This document shows, one piece after another, positions 47,039 to 55,400 of a stretch of DNA of 64,000 nt. Origin of the DNA: Rhodocyclus purpureus (GTDB lineage Bacteria; Pseudomonadota; Gammaproteobacteria; Burkholderiales; Rhodocyclaceae); NCBI RefSeq assembly GCF_016653115.1, contig NZ_NHRX01000038.1:81820-145819 (forward strand), written 5' to 3'. The position numbers were made by a program, and so were the translations under genes. Under the pieces are notes generated by a model, which was given only the letters and a program-made list of their open reading frames with translations, made no database searches and was not told where the DNA came from. Each line of letters starts with the position of its first letter. Within the stretch, counting starts at the first letter, position 1.

Positions 47039-47470
47039 TCAGGCAGGAAACCACGAAGCAGCGAGGATTTCGTCCTGCACCGCCCAGGGACATTCTTCGG
47101 GGAAGCAGTCGAGCCCGGTCTCGCTGACCGCTTGCGCCAGCGCCCTTGACCAAACCATGTCGAGCCAGCGCGGTTCCTGCAGCTTAGGGGCCAGGCTCGG
47201 CGATTCGTCAAGCACATAGGCGATTTCCTTGCGTTGTGCCCTGATGGTTTTTTCCCAACTGGCTCCCCGGCGCTCCGGCTGATACTGCCACTTGAGCAAG
47301 TGCGCCAGCAGTACGGCCATGCGGCTTGCCAGTTCGCGTTGTTCGCTTTTGCCCACGTCCTCGATCTCCCCGGCGATGTGTTCGATGTCCAGCAGATCGA
47401 AGCGTCCGGCGCGTAACAGCCGCGCTTGCTCGTTGGCCCAGGCGTTGATGTCTTTTTCGTAAGTTTGCAC
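47039..47470 (-). CDS. DUF29-family protein
   Basis: 143 residues from GTG 47470, which has AAGGAG 7 nt upstream. The start YEKDINAWANEQARLLRAG and the core LDIEHIAGEIEDVGKSEQRELASRM, followed by LLAHLLKWQYQPERRGASW, are diagnostic of DUF29, an all-helical family abundant in cyanobacteria and betaproteobacteria and frequently in multicopy or mobile contexts. Function unknown. It is 46 bp downstream of nothing in the same operon; the exonuclease gene further upstream ends at 47517. Confidence 0.85.
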   Translation of the reverse strand: MQTYEKDINAWANEQARLLRAGRFDLLDIEHIAGEIEDVGKSEQRELASRMAVLLAHLLKWQYQPERRGASWEKTIRAQRKEIAYVLDESPSLAPKLQEPRWLDMVWSRALAQAVSETGLDCFPEECPWAVQDEILAASWFPA

Positions 47471-47516
47471 AGGCTTTCTCCTTCGCGCCGAACGGCTGCC
47501 GATGTCGCTGCTGCAA

Positions 47517-48899
47517 TTATGCCGCAGCGCGCAGCGGTCGCATCTTCCCGACATGCTTGACCAGGATCCGGTAGGTGTCGCGGTCGAACGCGGCGTCGCC
47601 GTCGGCGAGCAGTTCGGCGAGTTCGCTCTCATCGCGCGCGCTGCCCAGGTGGCACCAGTGGTCGATCACGTGCCAGACCTCGCCTTCGGCAAGCAGCGCC
47701 GGGCCGGCGAAGGGCCAGGTCTGCAGGCGCAGTTCGGCGAGCGCCTGCTGCAGGCGCAGGCCGTGCTGCCGGGGCGACTCCTTGCCGGTGCAGGCGCCGC
47801 GGCAGCGGCCGATCTGGTGCGCGAAGCAGGGTTTGCCTGGTGTGCCGGATTCGAGGCCGAGCGTCGTCGGGCACAGCGCGTGCTCGCGCACCAGCTTGCG
47901 CAGCGCCTCGTTCGCCTGGCGCGAGTTCGAGAACAGTCCGTACAGGCTCTGCTGGCGGCCGCGTTCGAGGTCGCGCGCATGCACGAGTTCGGGCCGCCAG
48001 TGGCCGTCGGCGCGCTCGACCAGCCGCCAGGCGCAGCATTCGCGGTTGCGCCTGAGCTGGCGGTTGTGCGTCGGCTGCAGCTCCTTGACCAGCCGCGATT
48101 CGCAGAGCAGCGCGTCGATCTCGCCGGCGCACTTGATCGTCTCGATGCGCCGCACCTGCTGCGCGAGGCTCATCTCCTTGCCGTCGCGATGGTCGGCCGC
48201 GAAGTGCGCGAGCACGCGCTTGCGCAGGGTCTTGCTCTTGCCGACGTAGAGCGGTAGTTCGTTCTCGCCGAAGAAGAGATAGACGCCGCAGCCGTCGGGA
48301 ATGTCGTCGACGTCGGTGGCGTCGAGCCACGACGGCAGGCTCGGCTTGCTCGCGGCTTCGTGCAGGGTCGCGGCGAGCAGCTCGGCCGGCTGCTCGGCGG
48401 CGACGATCTGCCAGAAATCGTGGATCGCCAGCGCGTCGCCGAGCGCGCGGTGGCGTTCGCGGCGGACGATGCCGTGGCGCTCGATCAGACGGTCGAGGTT
48501 GTGCCGCTGATCGTCCGGGTAGAGCCGCCGCGACAGCTTGACCGTGCACAGCACCGGCGCGCGCAGGTCGAGGCCGACGCGGCGGAACTCGTTCTTGAGG
48601 AAACCGTAGTCGAAGCGTGCGTTGTGCGCGACGAAGACGCAGCCGTCGAGGCGCTGGCGCACGTCGGCGGCGATCTCGGCGAAGGTCGGCGCTCCCGCGA
48701 CCATCTCGTCGCTGATTCCGGTCAGGCGGACGATGAACTCGGGGATGCGCCGCTCGGGGTTCACGAGCTGGCTCCAGGCATGGGTTTCGCCGTCGATCAG
48801 GGTGACGATGGCGATCTCGGTGATACGGTCGACGCTCGCCCGACTGCCGGTCGTTTCGAGGTCGACGAAGGCGAGCGGGCGGTCGGTGAGCGAGGTCAT
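47517..48899 (-). CDS. DnaQ-like 3'-5' exonuclease fused to GIY-YIG nuclease (Cho/UvrC-like)
   Basis: 460 residues. Residues 1-180 are a DEDDh exonuclease: PLAFVDLETTGSRAS, VFVAHNARFDYGFLKNEF, and HRALGDALAIHDF. Residues about 200-290 are a GIY-YIG nuclease: GCGVYLFFGENELPLYVGKS with the Arg in LRKRVLAHF, and a Glu in the E-IDALLCESRLVKELQP region. A UvrC-like C-terminal extension follows with a Cys cluster (CFAHQIGRCRGACTGKE). The same fusion occurs in other proteobacteria and likely serves nucleotide excision repair as a UvrC alternative. The GIY-YIG part resembles Cho (3' incision). Confidence 0.9.
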   Translation of the reverse strand: MTSLTDRPLAFVDLETTGSRASVDRITEIAIVTLIDGETHAWSQLVNPERRIPEFIVRLTGISDEMVAGAPTFAEIAADVRQRLDGCVFVAHNARFDYGFLKNEFRRVGLDLRAPVLCTVKLSRRLYPDDQRHNLDRLIERHGIVRRERHRALGDALAIHDFWQIVAAEQPAELLAATLHEAASKPSLPSWLDATDVDDIPDGCGVYLFFGENELPLYVGKSKTLRKRVLAHFAADHRDGKEMSLAQQVRRIETIKCAGEIDALLCESRLVKELQPTHNRQLRRNRECCAWRLVERADGHWRPELVHARDLERGRQQSLYGLFSNSRQANEALRKLVREHALCPTTLGLESGTPGKPCFAHQIGRCRGACTGKESPRQHGLRLQQALAELRLQTWPFAGPALLAEGEVWHVIDHWCHLGSARDESELAELLADGDAAFDRDTYRILVKHVGKMRPLRAAA

Positions 48900-49005
48900 G
48901 ATCGGGCGGTGAGGTTCATGTATCGGCGAAAAGTCTTTTAACCCGCTTGCGCCAGCGCGGCAAGTGCCCGCTGCCGACTTCAGGCTGCGCGAAGCCGGCG
49001 CAGCT

Positions 49006-50562
49006 TCACAAGTCCTCGAGTCGTTCCAGCGTGCGCGCCGCCTGCGCGCGCAGCTCGGCGCGGGTGCCTTCCGGCATCTTGTCCCAGTTGCGGTAAACCA
49101 TCGCCAGCCGGTGGTTGCCGCGCAGGCGCTCTTCGTGGCGGGCGAAGAAGTCCCAGTAGAGCGCGTTGAACGGGCAGGCGCCCTCGCCGGTCCTGGCTTT
49201 GGGGTCGTAATGGCAGCCCCGGCAGTGGTCGCCCATGCGTTCGAGGTAGGCGGCGCTGCTGACGTAGGGCTTGGTCGCCAGGCGTCCACCGTCGGCGAAC
49301 TGGCTCATGCCGAGGGTGTTGGGCGCCTCGACCCACTCGAAGGCGTCGATATAGACGCCGAGGTACCAGCGGTGCAGGGCCTGCGGGTCGATCCCAGCGA
49401 GCAGCGCGAAGTTGCCGATGACCATCAGGCGCTGGATGTGGTGCGCGTAGGCGTGCTGCAGCGACTGGCCGATGGCGGCGGCAACGCAGGCCATGCGCGT
49501 GTGACCGCTCCAGAACCAATCGGGCAGCGGGCGGCTGTGGCCGAGCGCATTGTTTTCCGTGTAGCCGGGCATGTGCGCCCAGTACACGCCGCGCACGTAT
49601 TCGCGCCAGCCGAGGATCTGGCGGATGAAACCCTCGGCGGCGGCCAGCGGCACCTCACCGCGCTGCCAGGCGGATTCGGCAGCCTGCACCACCTCGCGCG
49701 GGTCGAGCATCTTCACGTTGAGCGCGAAGGAGAGGAGCGAGTGGAACAGGCGCCAGGCCCGCGCAGACAAGGCGTCCTGGTAGTCGCCGAAGTACGGCAG
49801 GGCGTCTTTGATGAAGGCGTCGAGTTGGGCCAGCGCCTCGGCGCGGTTCACGGGCCAGCGGAAGGCGTCCGCCTGTGCGTCGCCGCAGTATCCGGCACCG
49901 CTGGCGACGATGGTCTGCCACAGCACGCCATGGTCGTGGCGCGGACGCCGGTCGGGCGGCTCGGCCGGCGTTCCGGGCCAGCGCTTGCGGTTGTCGTGGT
50001 CGAAATTCCACTGGCCGCCGACCGGCTGGCCGTCGGCTTCCATCAGCACCGCGTGGCGGCGGCGCTGGTGGCGGTAGAAGTGTTCCAGCAGCCATTGCTT
50101 GCGACCCTGGAAGAGCGCTGCGACTTCGTCGCGACGCGTGTAGAAGTGTTCGGAGTCCACCCTGCGCACCGGAACCGCGGCGGTTTGGGCCCAGGCGGCG
50201 AGCTGCGCGTCGATCCGCCATTCGTCGGGCTCCTGGTATTCGAGCGCGCCGGCGCCGTAGTGCTCGATCAGCGCGTCGAGGTTGGCAGTCAGCTGCTGGC
50301 GGTTGGACGGGTCGTCGATGGCCACGTAACGCACGCGGTGGCCGGCGCCCTTCAGCTCGCGCGCCAGCTCGCGCATGGCGGCGAAGATGGCGAGGATCTT
50401 CTGCGCGTGGTGGCGCACGTAGTCGGTTTCCTGGCGCAGTTCCATCAGCACATGCACCACGTCCGGACGTACGGTCGCAAACCAGCTGTGCCGGGGGTTG
50501 AGCTGGTCGCCGAGGATCAGGCGCACGATGGGGCGCATGATCGGGCCGCCGGCTGCGCTCAT
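49006..50562 (-). CDS. FeS-type bacterial cryptochrome/photolyase-like protein (PhrB (6-4) class)
   Basis: 518 residues from ATG 50562 (ATG 50538, MRPIVRLILGDQLN, is an alternative start closer to the family norm). It has the DNA-photolyase-related N-terminal domain (LILGDQLNPRHSWF) and the FAD region NALGHSRPLPDWFWSGHTRM, LQHAYAHHIQRLMVIGNF and FEWVEAPNTLGMSQFADGG. Four cysteines for a 4Fe-4S cluster are present: one in RMACVAAA and three in DHCRGCHYDP and GEGACPFN. The family repairs (6-4) photoproducts with light. The stop of the upstream CRY-DASH gene and this start share one base (TGATG). Confidence 0.9.
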   Translation of the reverse strand: MSAAGGPIMRPIVRLILGDQLNPRHSWFATVRPDVVHVLMELRQETDYVRHHAQKILAIFAAMRELARELKGAGHRVRYVAIDDPSNRQQLTANLDALIEHYGAGALEYQEPDEWRIDAQLAAWAQTAAVPVRRVDSEHFYTRRDEVAALFQGRKQWLLEHFYRHQRRRHAVLMEADGQPVGGQWNFDHDNRKRWPGTPAEPPDRRPRHDHGVLWQTIVASGAGYCGDAQADAFRWPVNRAEALAQLDAFIKDALPYFGDYQDALSARAWRLFHSLLSFALNVKMLDPREVVQAAESAWQRGEVPLAAAEGFIRQILGWREYVRGVYWAHMPGYTENNALGHSRPLPDWFWSGHTRMACVAAAIGQSLQHAYAHHIQRLMVIGNFALLAGIDPQALHRWYLGVYIDAFEWVEAPNTLGMSQFADGGRLATKPYVSSAAYLERMGDHCRGCHYDPKARTGEGACPFNALYWDFFARHEERLRGNHRLAMVYRNWDKMPEGTRAELRAQAARTLERLEDL

Positions 50563-51911
50563 CACTCGCACCCCCACAGCCGGCGCCAGGCACCGTCGGC
50601 GTCGTAATCGCGGGCCTGCTTGTCGGGGTTGAAGCGGCGGCTAGCGCGCGGGTCGGTACCGCGACCGGCGAGGTAGAGCCAGTTGCCCTGGTTGCTATAC
50701 ACATCGTAGTCGAGCAGTTGCGACTCGAACCAGGCGGCGCCGGCACGCCAGTCGCAGCCAAGGTCGTGGATCAGGTAGCTGGCGACGTTCTGGCGCAGGC
50801 GGTTGGACAGGTATCCCGTGGCGGCGAGCTCGCGCATGCCGGCGTCGATGAAGGCGTGGCCCGTCCGACCCTCACACCAGCGCGCGAATGCCGCCGGATC
50901 GTGGGGCGGTGGTGGCTGCCGGCTCAGTCCGCCGGCGCGGTAGAGGCGGACGCCATGCTTGCGGTGCAGCCAGCGGAAGTGGTCACGCCACAGCAGTTCG
51001 AACCACAGCCAGTAGGTGCCGTCGTTGGCGCCGTGTTCGGCGGCGAAGTCCTCGATCGCCGCCCAGGCCTGGCGCGGCGACAGCGCGCCGGTGGCCAGCC
51101 ACGGCGACCACTTGCTCGAATAGTCGGTGCCGGAGAGGCAGTTGCGCGTCGCCTTGTAGCTGTGCGGCAGGCGCCGTTCGCAGTAGCGTTGCAGGTGTGC
51201 CAGCGCCGCGCGCTCGCCGCCGTGAAAGGCGGGCAGGGTGTAGGGGAAGGATGAGCGCGCGTCGCCCGGATCCCCCGCGCCGGCATCTGCAGCTGGCGCT
51301 TGTCCAGCGGCGACGCTGCGCGCGGCGTCCAGCATGATCGCCGCCGGCAGGGGCGGCAACCCGCGTGGCGCCGGCAGCGGCGCCGGGGCCTTCACGCCGG
51401 CACGCTCGACCACTTGGCGGAAGGCGGTGAAGGTATCGGGGACCTGTTCGGGCGCGAACGGCAGGCTGGCCGGGTCGAGCAGGGTCGATTGCCAGAGCTC
51501 GTGCACCGAAACGCCGGCTGCGCGCAGCGCGTGCACGACGGCCTGTTCCTCGGGCGCAGCGATCTCCTCGCAGACCAGCAGCGGCCGACCCAGGACACGC
51601 GTGAGCGAAGCCAGCACGCTGACCGGGTCGCCGTGGCACGCGAAGAGTTCGCTGCCGAGTGCGCGCAGCTGCGCGGACAGGTCGCCCAGGGCCGCGGCCA
51701 GCCAGGCGCGGCGATGCCGGCCGCTGCGCGCAAAGCCCCAGGGCGTGACAGCCTGCTGCGCCGGGTCATGCACGAACACCGGCAACAGCCAGCCGCCGAC
51801 CTGTCGCGCCTGGCGCACGGCTGCGTGCAGTGCAGCCTGGTCGTGCAGGCGCAGGTCGTTGCGGAACCAGAACAGCACCCCGGGCGGGGTGGGCGGGCAG
51901 GGGGGCGTCAT
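50562..51911 (-). CDS. DASH-type cryptochrome / photolyase
   Basis: 449 residues. Photolyase N-terminal alpha/beta domain ([17 protein letters not shown]) and FAD domain with [21 protein letters not shown] (in two parts), [18 protein letters not shown]. The end is typical of [88 protein letters not shown] proteins repair cyclobutane dimers in single-stranded or looped DNA and may signal. Start ATG 51911 overlaps the stop of a DUF2256 gene (ATGA). The region around residues 185-215 is a Pro/Ala-rich loop. Confidence 0.92.
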   Translation of the reverse strand: MTPPCPPTPPGVLFWFRNDLRLHDQAALHAAVRQARQVGGWLLPVFVHDPAQQAVTPWGFARSGRHRRAWLAAALGDLSAQLRALGSELFACHGDPVSVLASLTRVLGRPLLVCEEIAAPEEQAVVHALRAAGVSVHELWQSTLLDPASLPFAPEQVPDTFTAFRQVVERAGVKAPAPLPAPRGLPPLPAAIMLDAARSVAAGQAPAADAGAGDPGDARSSFPYTLPAFHGGERAALAHLQRYCERRLPHSYKATRNCLSGTDYSSKWSPWLATGALSPRQAWAAIEDFAAEHGANDGTYWLWFELLWRDHFRWLHRKHGVRLYRAGGLSRQPPPPHDPAAFARWCEGRTGHAFIDAGMRELAATGYLSNRLRQNVASYLIHDLGCDWRAGAAWFESQLLDYDVYSNQGNWLYLAGRGTDPRASRRFNPDKQARDYDADGAWRRLWGCE

Positions 51912-52072
51912 GCGGCAGCGCGCGTCGCCGTGGAACTGCCGCTGCGGCGGCAGCGTTCGGAGCAGTACCTGACCTGTTCCCAGTCCCGCTCCCATTTCTT
52001 CCGCCAGGCAAAGGGCAGGCCGCAGCAGAGGCAGGTCTTGGTCGGCAGGTCGGACTTCTTGCGCATCTTCAT
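51908..52072 (-). CDS. DUF2256 zinc-ribbon-like small protein
   Basis: 54 residues: [40 protein letters not shown], then CRR and a short tail. The CLxCGLPFxWRKKW...VxYCSxRC pattern is the DUF2256 signature, with two Cys pairs likely binding zinc. DUF2256 genes often sit next to photolyase/cryptochrome genes, and here the stop overlaps the CRY-DASH start by 4 bp. The function is unknown. Its start lies 2 bp from the 163-bp repeat, so the promoter must be inside or beyond that repeat. Confidence 0.85.
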   Translation of the reverse strand: MKMRKKSDLPTKTCLCCGLPFAWRKKWERDWEQVRYCSERCRRSGSSTATRAAA

Positions 52073-52074
52073 AT

Positions 52075-52237
52075 GAACCTCAAAACCTCTTTTCAGCCAC
52101 GAAAAACACTAAAGTCACGAAAGAAAACATAGGTTTGCCGTCGTTCAGTGTCTAGCCCATCGGGTTGTTTCCACTCAGCGTCAAACCCCATGAATGATTT
52201 CGCGTTTTTTCGTGCATTTCGTGGCCAAGTGCTTTTT
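52075..52237 (-). repeat. 163-bp dispersed repeat, copy B (inverted relative to copy A)
   Basis: The reverse complement matches 37737-37899 along its full length with scattered substitutions and no evident indel, including the CACGAAA-type ends and the GAGGTTTT tail. The 33-codon frame is at 52093-52191 on the minus strand. It occupies the first part of the 407-bp gap between the DUF2256 gene and the RecQ fusion; 52238-52479 shows nothing else I can name. Confidence 0.85.
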
Positions 52238-52479
52238 CCAGGATGGATTTTGTATATCCCTGGCGAACCGCCGTGCAGGTGGCAGCGGGCGGCCATGCGA
52301 GCGGTTCCTCGGCGACGGAACTTGCCCGGAGTTTCCGGAGACTGGCTTCCCTCGCCAGCTCTCATTCGGTGGTGCGTTCGCCGATGCAGATGGTGTGCAT
52401 CGAGATCGGCCGCGGCGATACTATCGTATCCCAAGCTAGCGCTTCTCTCGCAAATCATCCAGGTTGATCCTGCGCGGCC

Positions 52480-55400
52480 ATGAATCCGGAAATCGTCGTC
52501 GACGCCAACTCGCAGTTGCCTCAAGCTGCCCTCGCCGCTGTTGCCATCACTCCGCGCTGCCTCTGCCTCGACATCGAGACGCGCCGCGCCGACCGGCTGG
52601 CGCTGAAGGAAATCGGCGCCTTCCGCCCGGACAGCGGGCAGCGGCTGCGCATTTCGGGCAAGGATCGGGCGCTGGCGGCCAAGCTCGACGCGATCAGCGA
52701 AGGCGCCGATTTCGTCCTCGGCCACAACATCGTCGCCTTCGACGTCCCGGCGCTCGCCGATCTTTTTCCGCAGCTCAGGCTGCATGCGCTGCCGCTGATC
52801 GACACCCTGCTGCTGTCGCCGATCGCCTTTCCGCAGAACCCCTATCACCGGCTGGTCAAGGACTACAAGTTGGTGTCGACGGCGCGCAGCGACCCGGTCG
52901 CCGACGCCGAGCTGTCGTTCACGCTCTTCGGCGAGCAGTGCGCGGCACTGGCGCAGCGTCAGTCCGAACACCCCGAAGAGATGCTCTGCCTGCACCACCT
53001 GCTCGCTGCGGGCAAGGGTTTCGGGCAGCTCTTCGCCAAGCTGCGCGGCTCGCCGCGACCGCCGGTCGCAGCGGCGCGCGCGGCTTTCGTGCGCTGCGTC
53101 GAAGACAAGGTCTGCCGCAGCGCGCTGGCGCGCGTTCTTGCTCGGGACTTCGCCGCAGTGACGATGGCTTTGCCGCTCGCCTACGTCCTCGTCTGGCTGC
53201 GCGTTGCCGGCGGCAACTCGGTGCTGCCGCCTTGGGTGAGCAAGGAGTTTCCGGCGACCGCCGAACTCCTGCGCGAACTGCGCGACACGCCCTGCGCCGA
53301 TCCCGATTGCGCGTGGTGCCGCGAGAACCACGATCTCGGCCGGCAACTGGCGCTGTACTTTCCCGGAATCGACCGCTTCCGACCGAACCCAACGACCGCC
53401 GACGGGCGTTCGCTGCAGGAGGCGATCGTTCGCAACGGCTACGCGCGCCGGCCGACCTTGGCGATCCTGCCGACCGGCGGCGGCAAGTCGCTGTGCTACC
53501 AGTTGCCTGCGTTGTCGCGCTTCTACCGCACCGGCGCGCTGACCGTCGTCGTCTCGCCCTTGCAGTCCTTGATGAAGGATCAGGTCGACAACCTGCTGCA
53601 ACGCGGCGTGAACAGCGCCGGTTTCCTCAACGGACTCTTGGCGCCGCTCGAACGCAAGGAGATGCTCGACCGTCTGCGCCTGGGCGACCTCGGCATCGTC
53701 TTCGTCGCTCCCGAGCAGTTCCGCAGCCCGGCCTTCGCCAACGCGCTGCGCCACCGCGAAGTCGCCGCCTGGGTGTTCGACGAGGCGCACTGCTTCTCGA
53801 AGTGGGGACACGACTTCCGCCCCGACTATCTCTACGTCTCGCGCTTCATCCGTCGCCGCTACCGGGACGTTCCGCCGGTGTTCGCCTTCACTGCGACGGC
53901 GAAGCCCGACGTTGTCGCCGACATCGTCACGCATTTCCGCGAGCGGCTCGGCATCGAGTTCGAAGTCCGCGCCGGCGGCGTAGCGCGCGACAACCTCGCC
54001 TACGAGGTGATTGCCGTCGCCGCGCAGCAGAAGTTCGCGCGGGCGCTGCAACTGATCGAGGATTCGCTCGGCGAACCCGGCGGCGTCATCATCTTCTGCG
54101 CACGGCAGAAGGCGACCGAGGAATTCGCCTCCTTCCTGCGCGAGGCCGGCATCGAAGCCGCGCATTTCCACGGCGGGATCGACCCCGACGAGAAGCGCCG
54201 CGTGCAGGAGTCGTTCATCCGCGGCGAACTGCGCGTGATCGCCGCGACCAACGCTTTCGGCATGGGCGTCGACAAGCCCGACGTGCGCCTGGTGATCCAC
54301 CTCGACACGCCCGGTTCGCTCGAAAACTACCTGCAGGAAGCCGGTCGCGCCGGACGCGATCAGGCGCTGGCGCGCTGCGTCCTGCTCTACGACGAGTCCG
54401 ACCTCGACTTCCAGTTTCGCCTGCTGCGCGACTCGCGCCTGTCGCAGCGCGACATCCGCGCGATCCTCAAGGCCTTGCGCCAGATCGAGCGCAAGTCGCG
54501 CGGCGACGGCGAGGTGGTCGCGACGACCGGCGAAATCCTGCTCGAACTTCCCGACGACGCGGGCTTCGACAGCGCTGCGCGCGACGCCGACACCAAGGTC
54601 CGCGTGGCCATCGCCTGGTTGGAGGAGGCACAGTTGCTGTGGCGGATGGAAAACGAGACGCGCGTGTTTCCCGGCGCGCTGAAGGTCGCCGGGATCGAAG
54701 CTGCGCAGGAGAAGCTGCTGCGCCACGGCGTCGCCGAACCCGATTTCCACCTCAGGCTTCTCTCGGCGCTCTTGCAGGTGCGCGAGGACGAGAGCGTCAC
54801 CACCGACGAGTTGATGCAGGCGACCGGCGCCGATTCGGCGACGGTGCAGAAGATGCTGCGCGAACTCGACGACGCTGGCATCCTCGCCAACGACCAGGAA
54901 ATCGCGGTGGTTCTCTTTGCCGGCAAGGATCCGTCGGCGGCGCGCTGCGAACGCCTGCGCCGCATCGAGCCGGAACTGATCGAACTGATGCGCGAGCACG
55001 CCCCCGACGCCGTCCCCGGTGAATGGCAGGAAGTGCATCTGCGCCGCCTCTGTCACGAACTGCGCGAGCGCAGCGGCGCCGGGATCGAACCGGCGGGGCT
55101 GCGCCGCCTGCTCAAGGCGCTCGCCTTGCCCTTCGGCGAAGGCCAGCAACTGCGCTCGCTGATCGACCTGGCGCCGGCCGGTCCCGAGCGGCTGCGCCTG
55201 CGCCTGTCGCGCGACTGGAAGACGATCGAGACGATTGCCCGCCGCCGGATCGACGTCGCCGCCGCTGCGCTTTCCTTCTTCGAGGCGCGGCGAAAAGGCA
55301 ACGAGACGCTGGTCGTCGTCCGCCAGAATGAACTGCGCGACGCGCTCGCCGCCGACATCACTCTGGCCAGCCACGACATCCGCGACTGGGTGGTCGCCAT

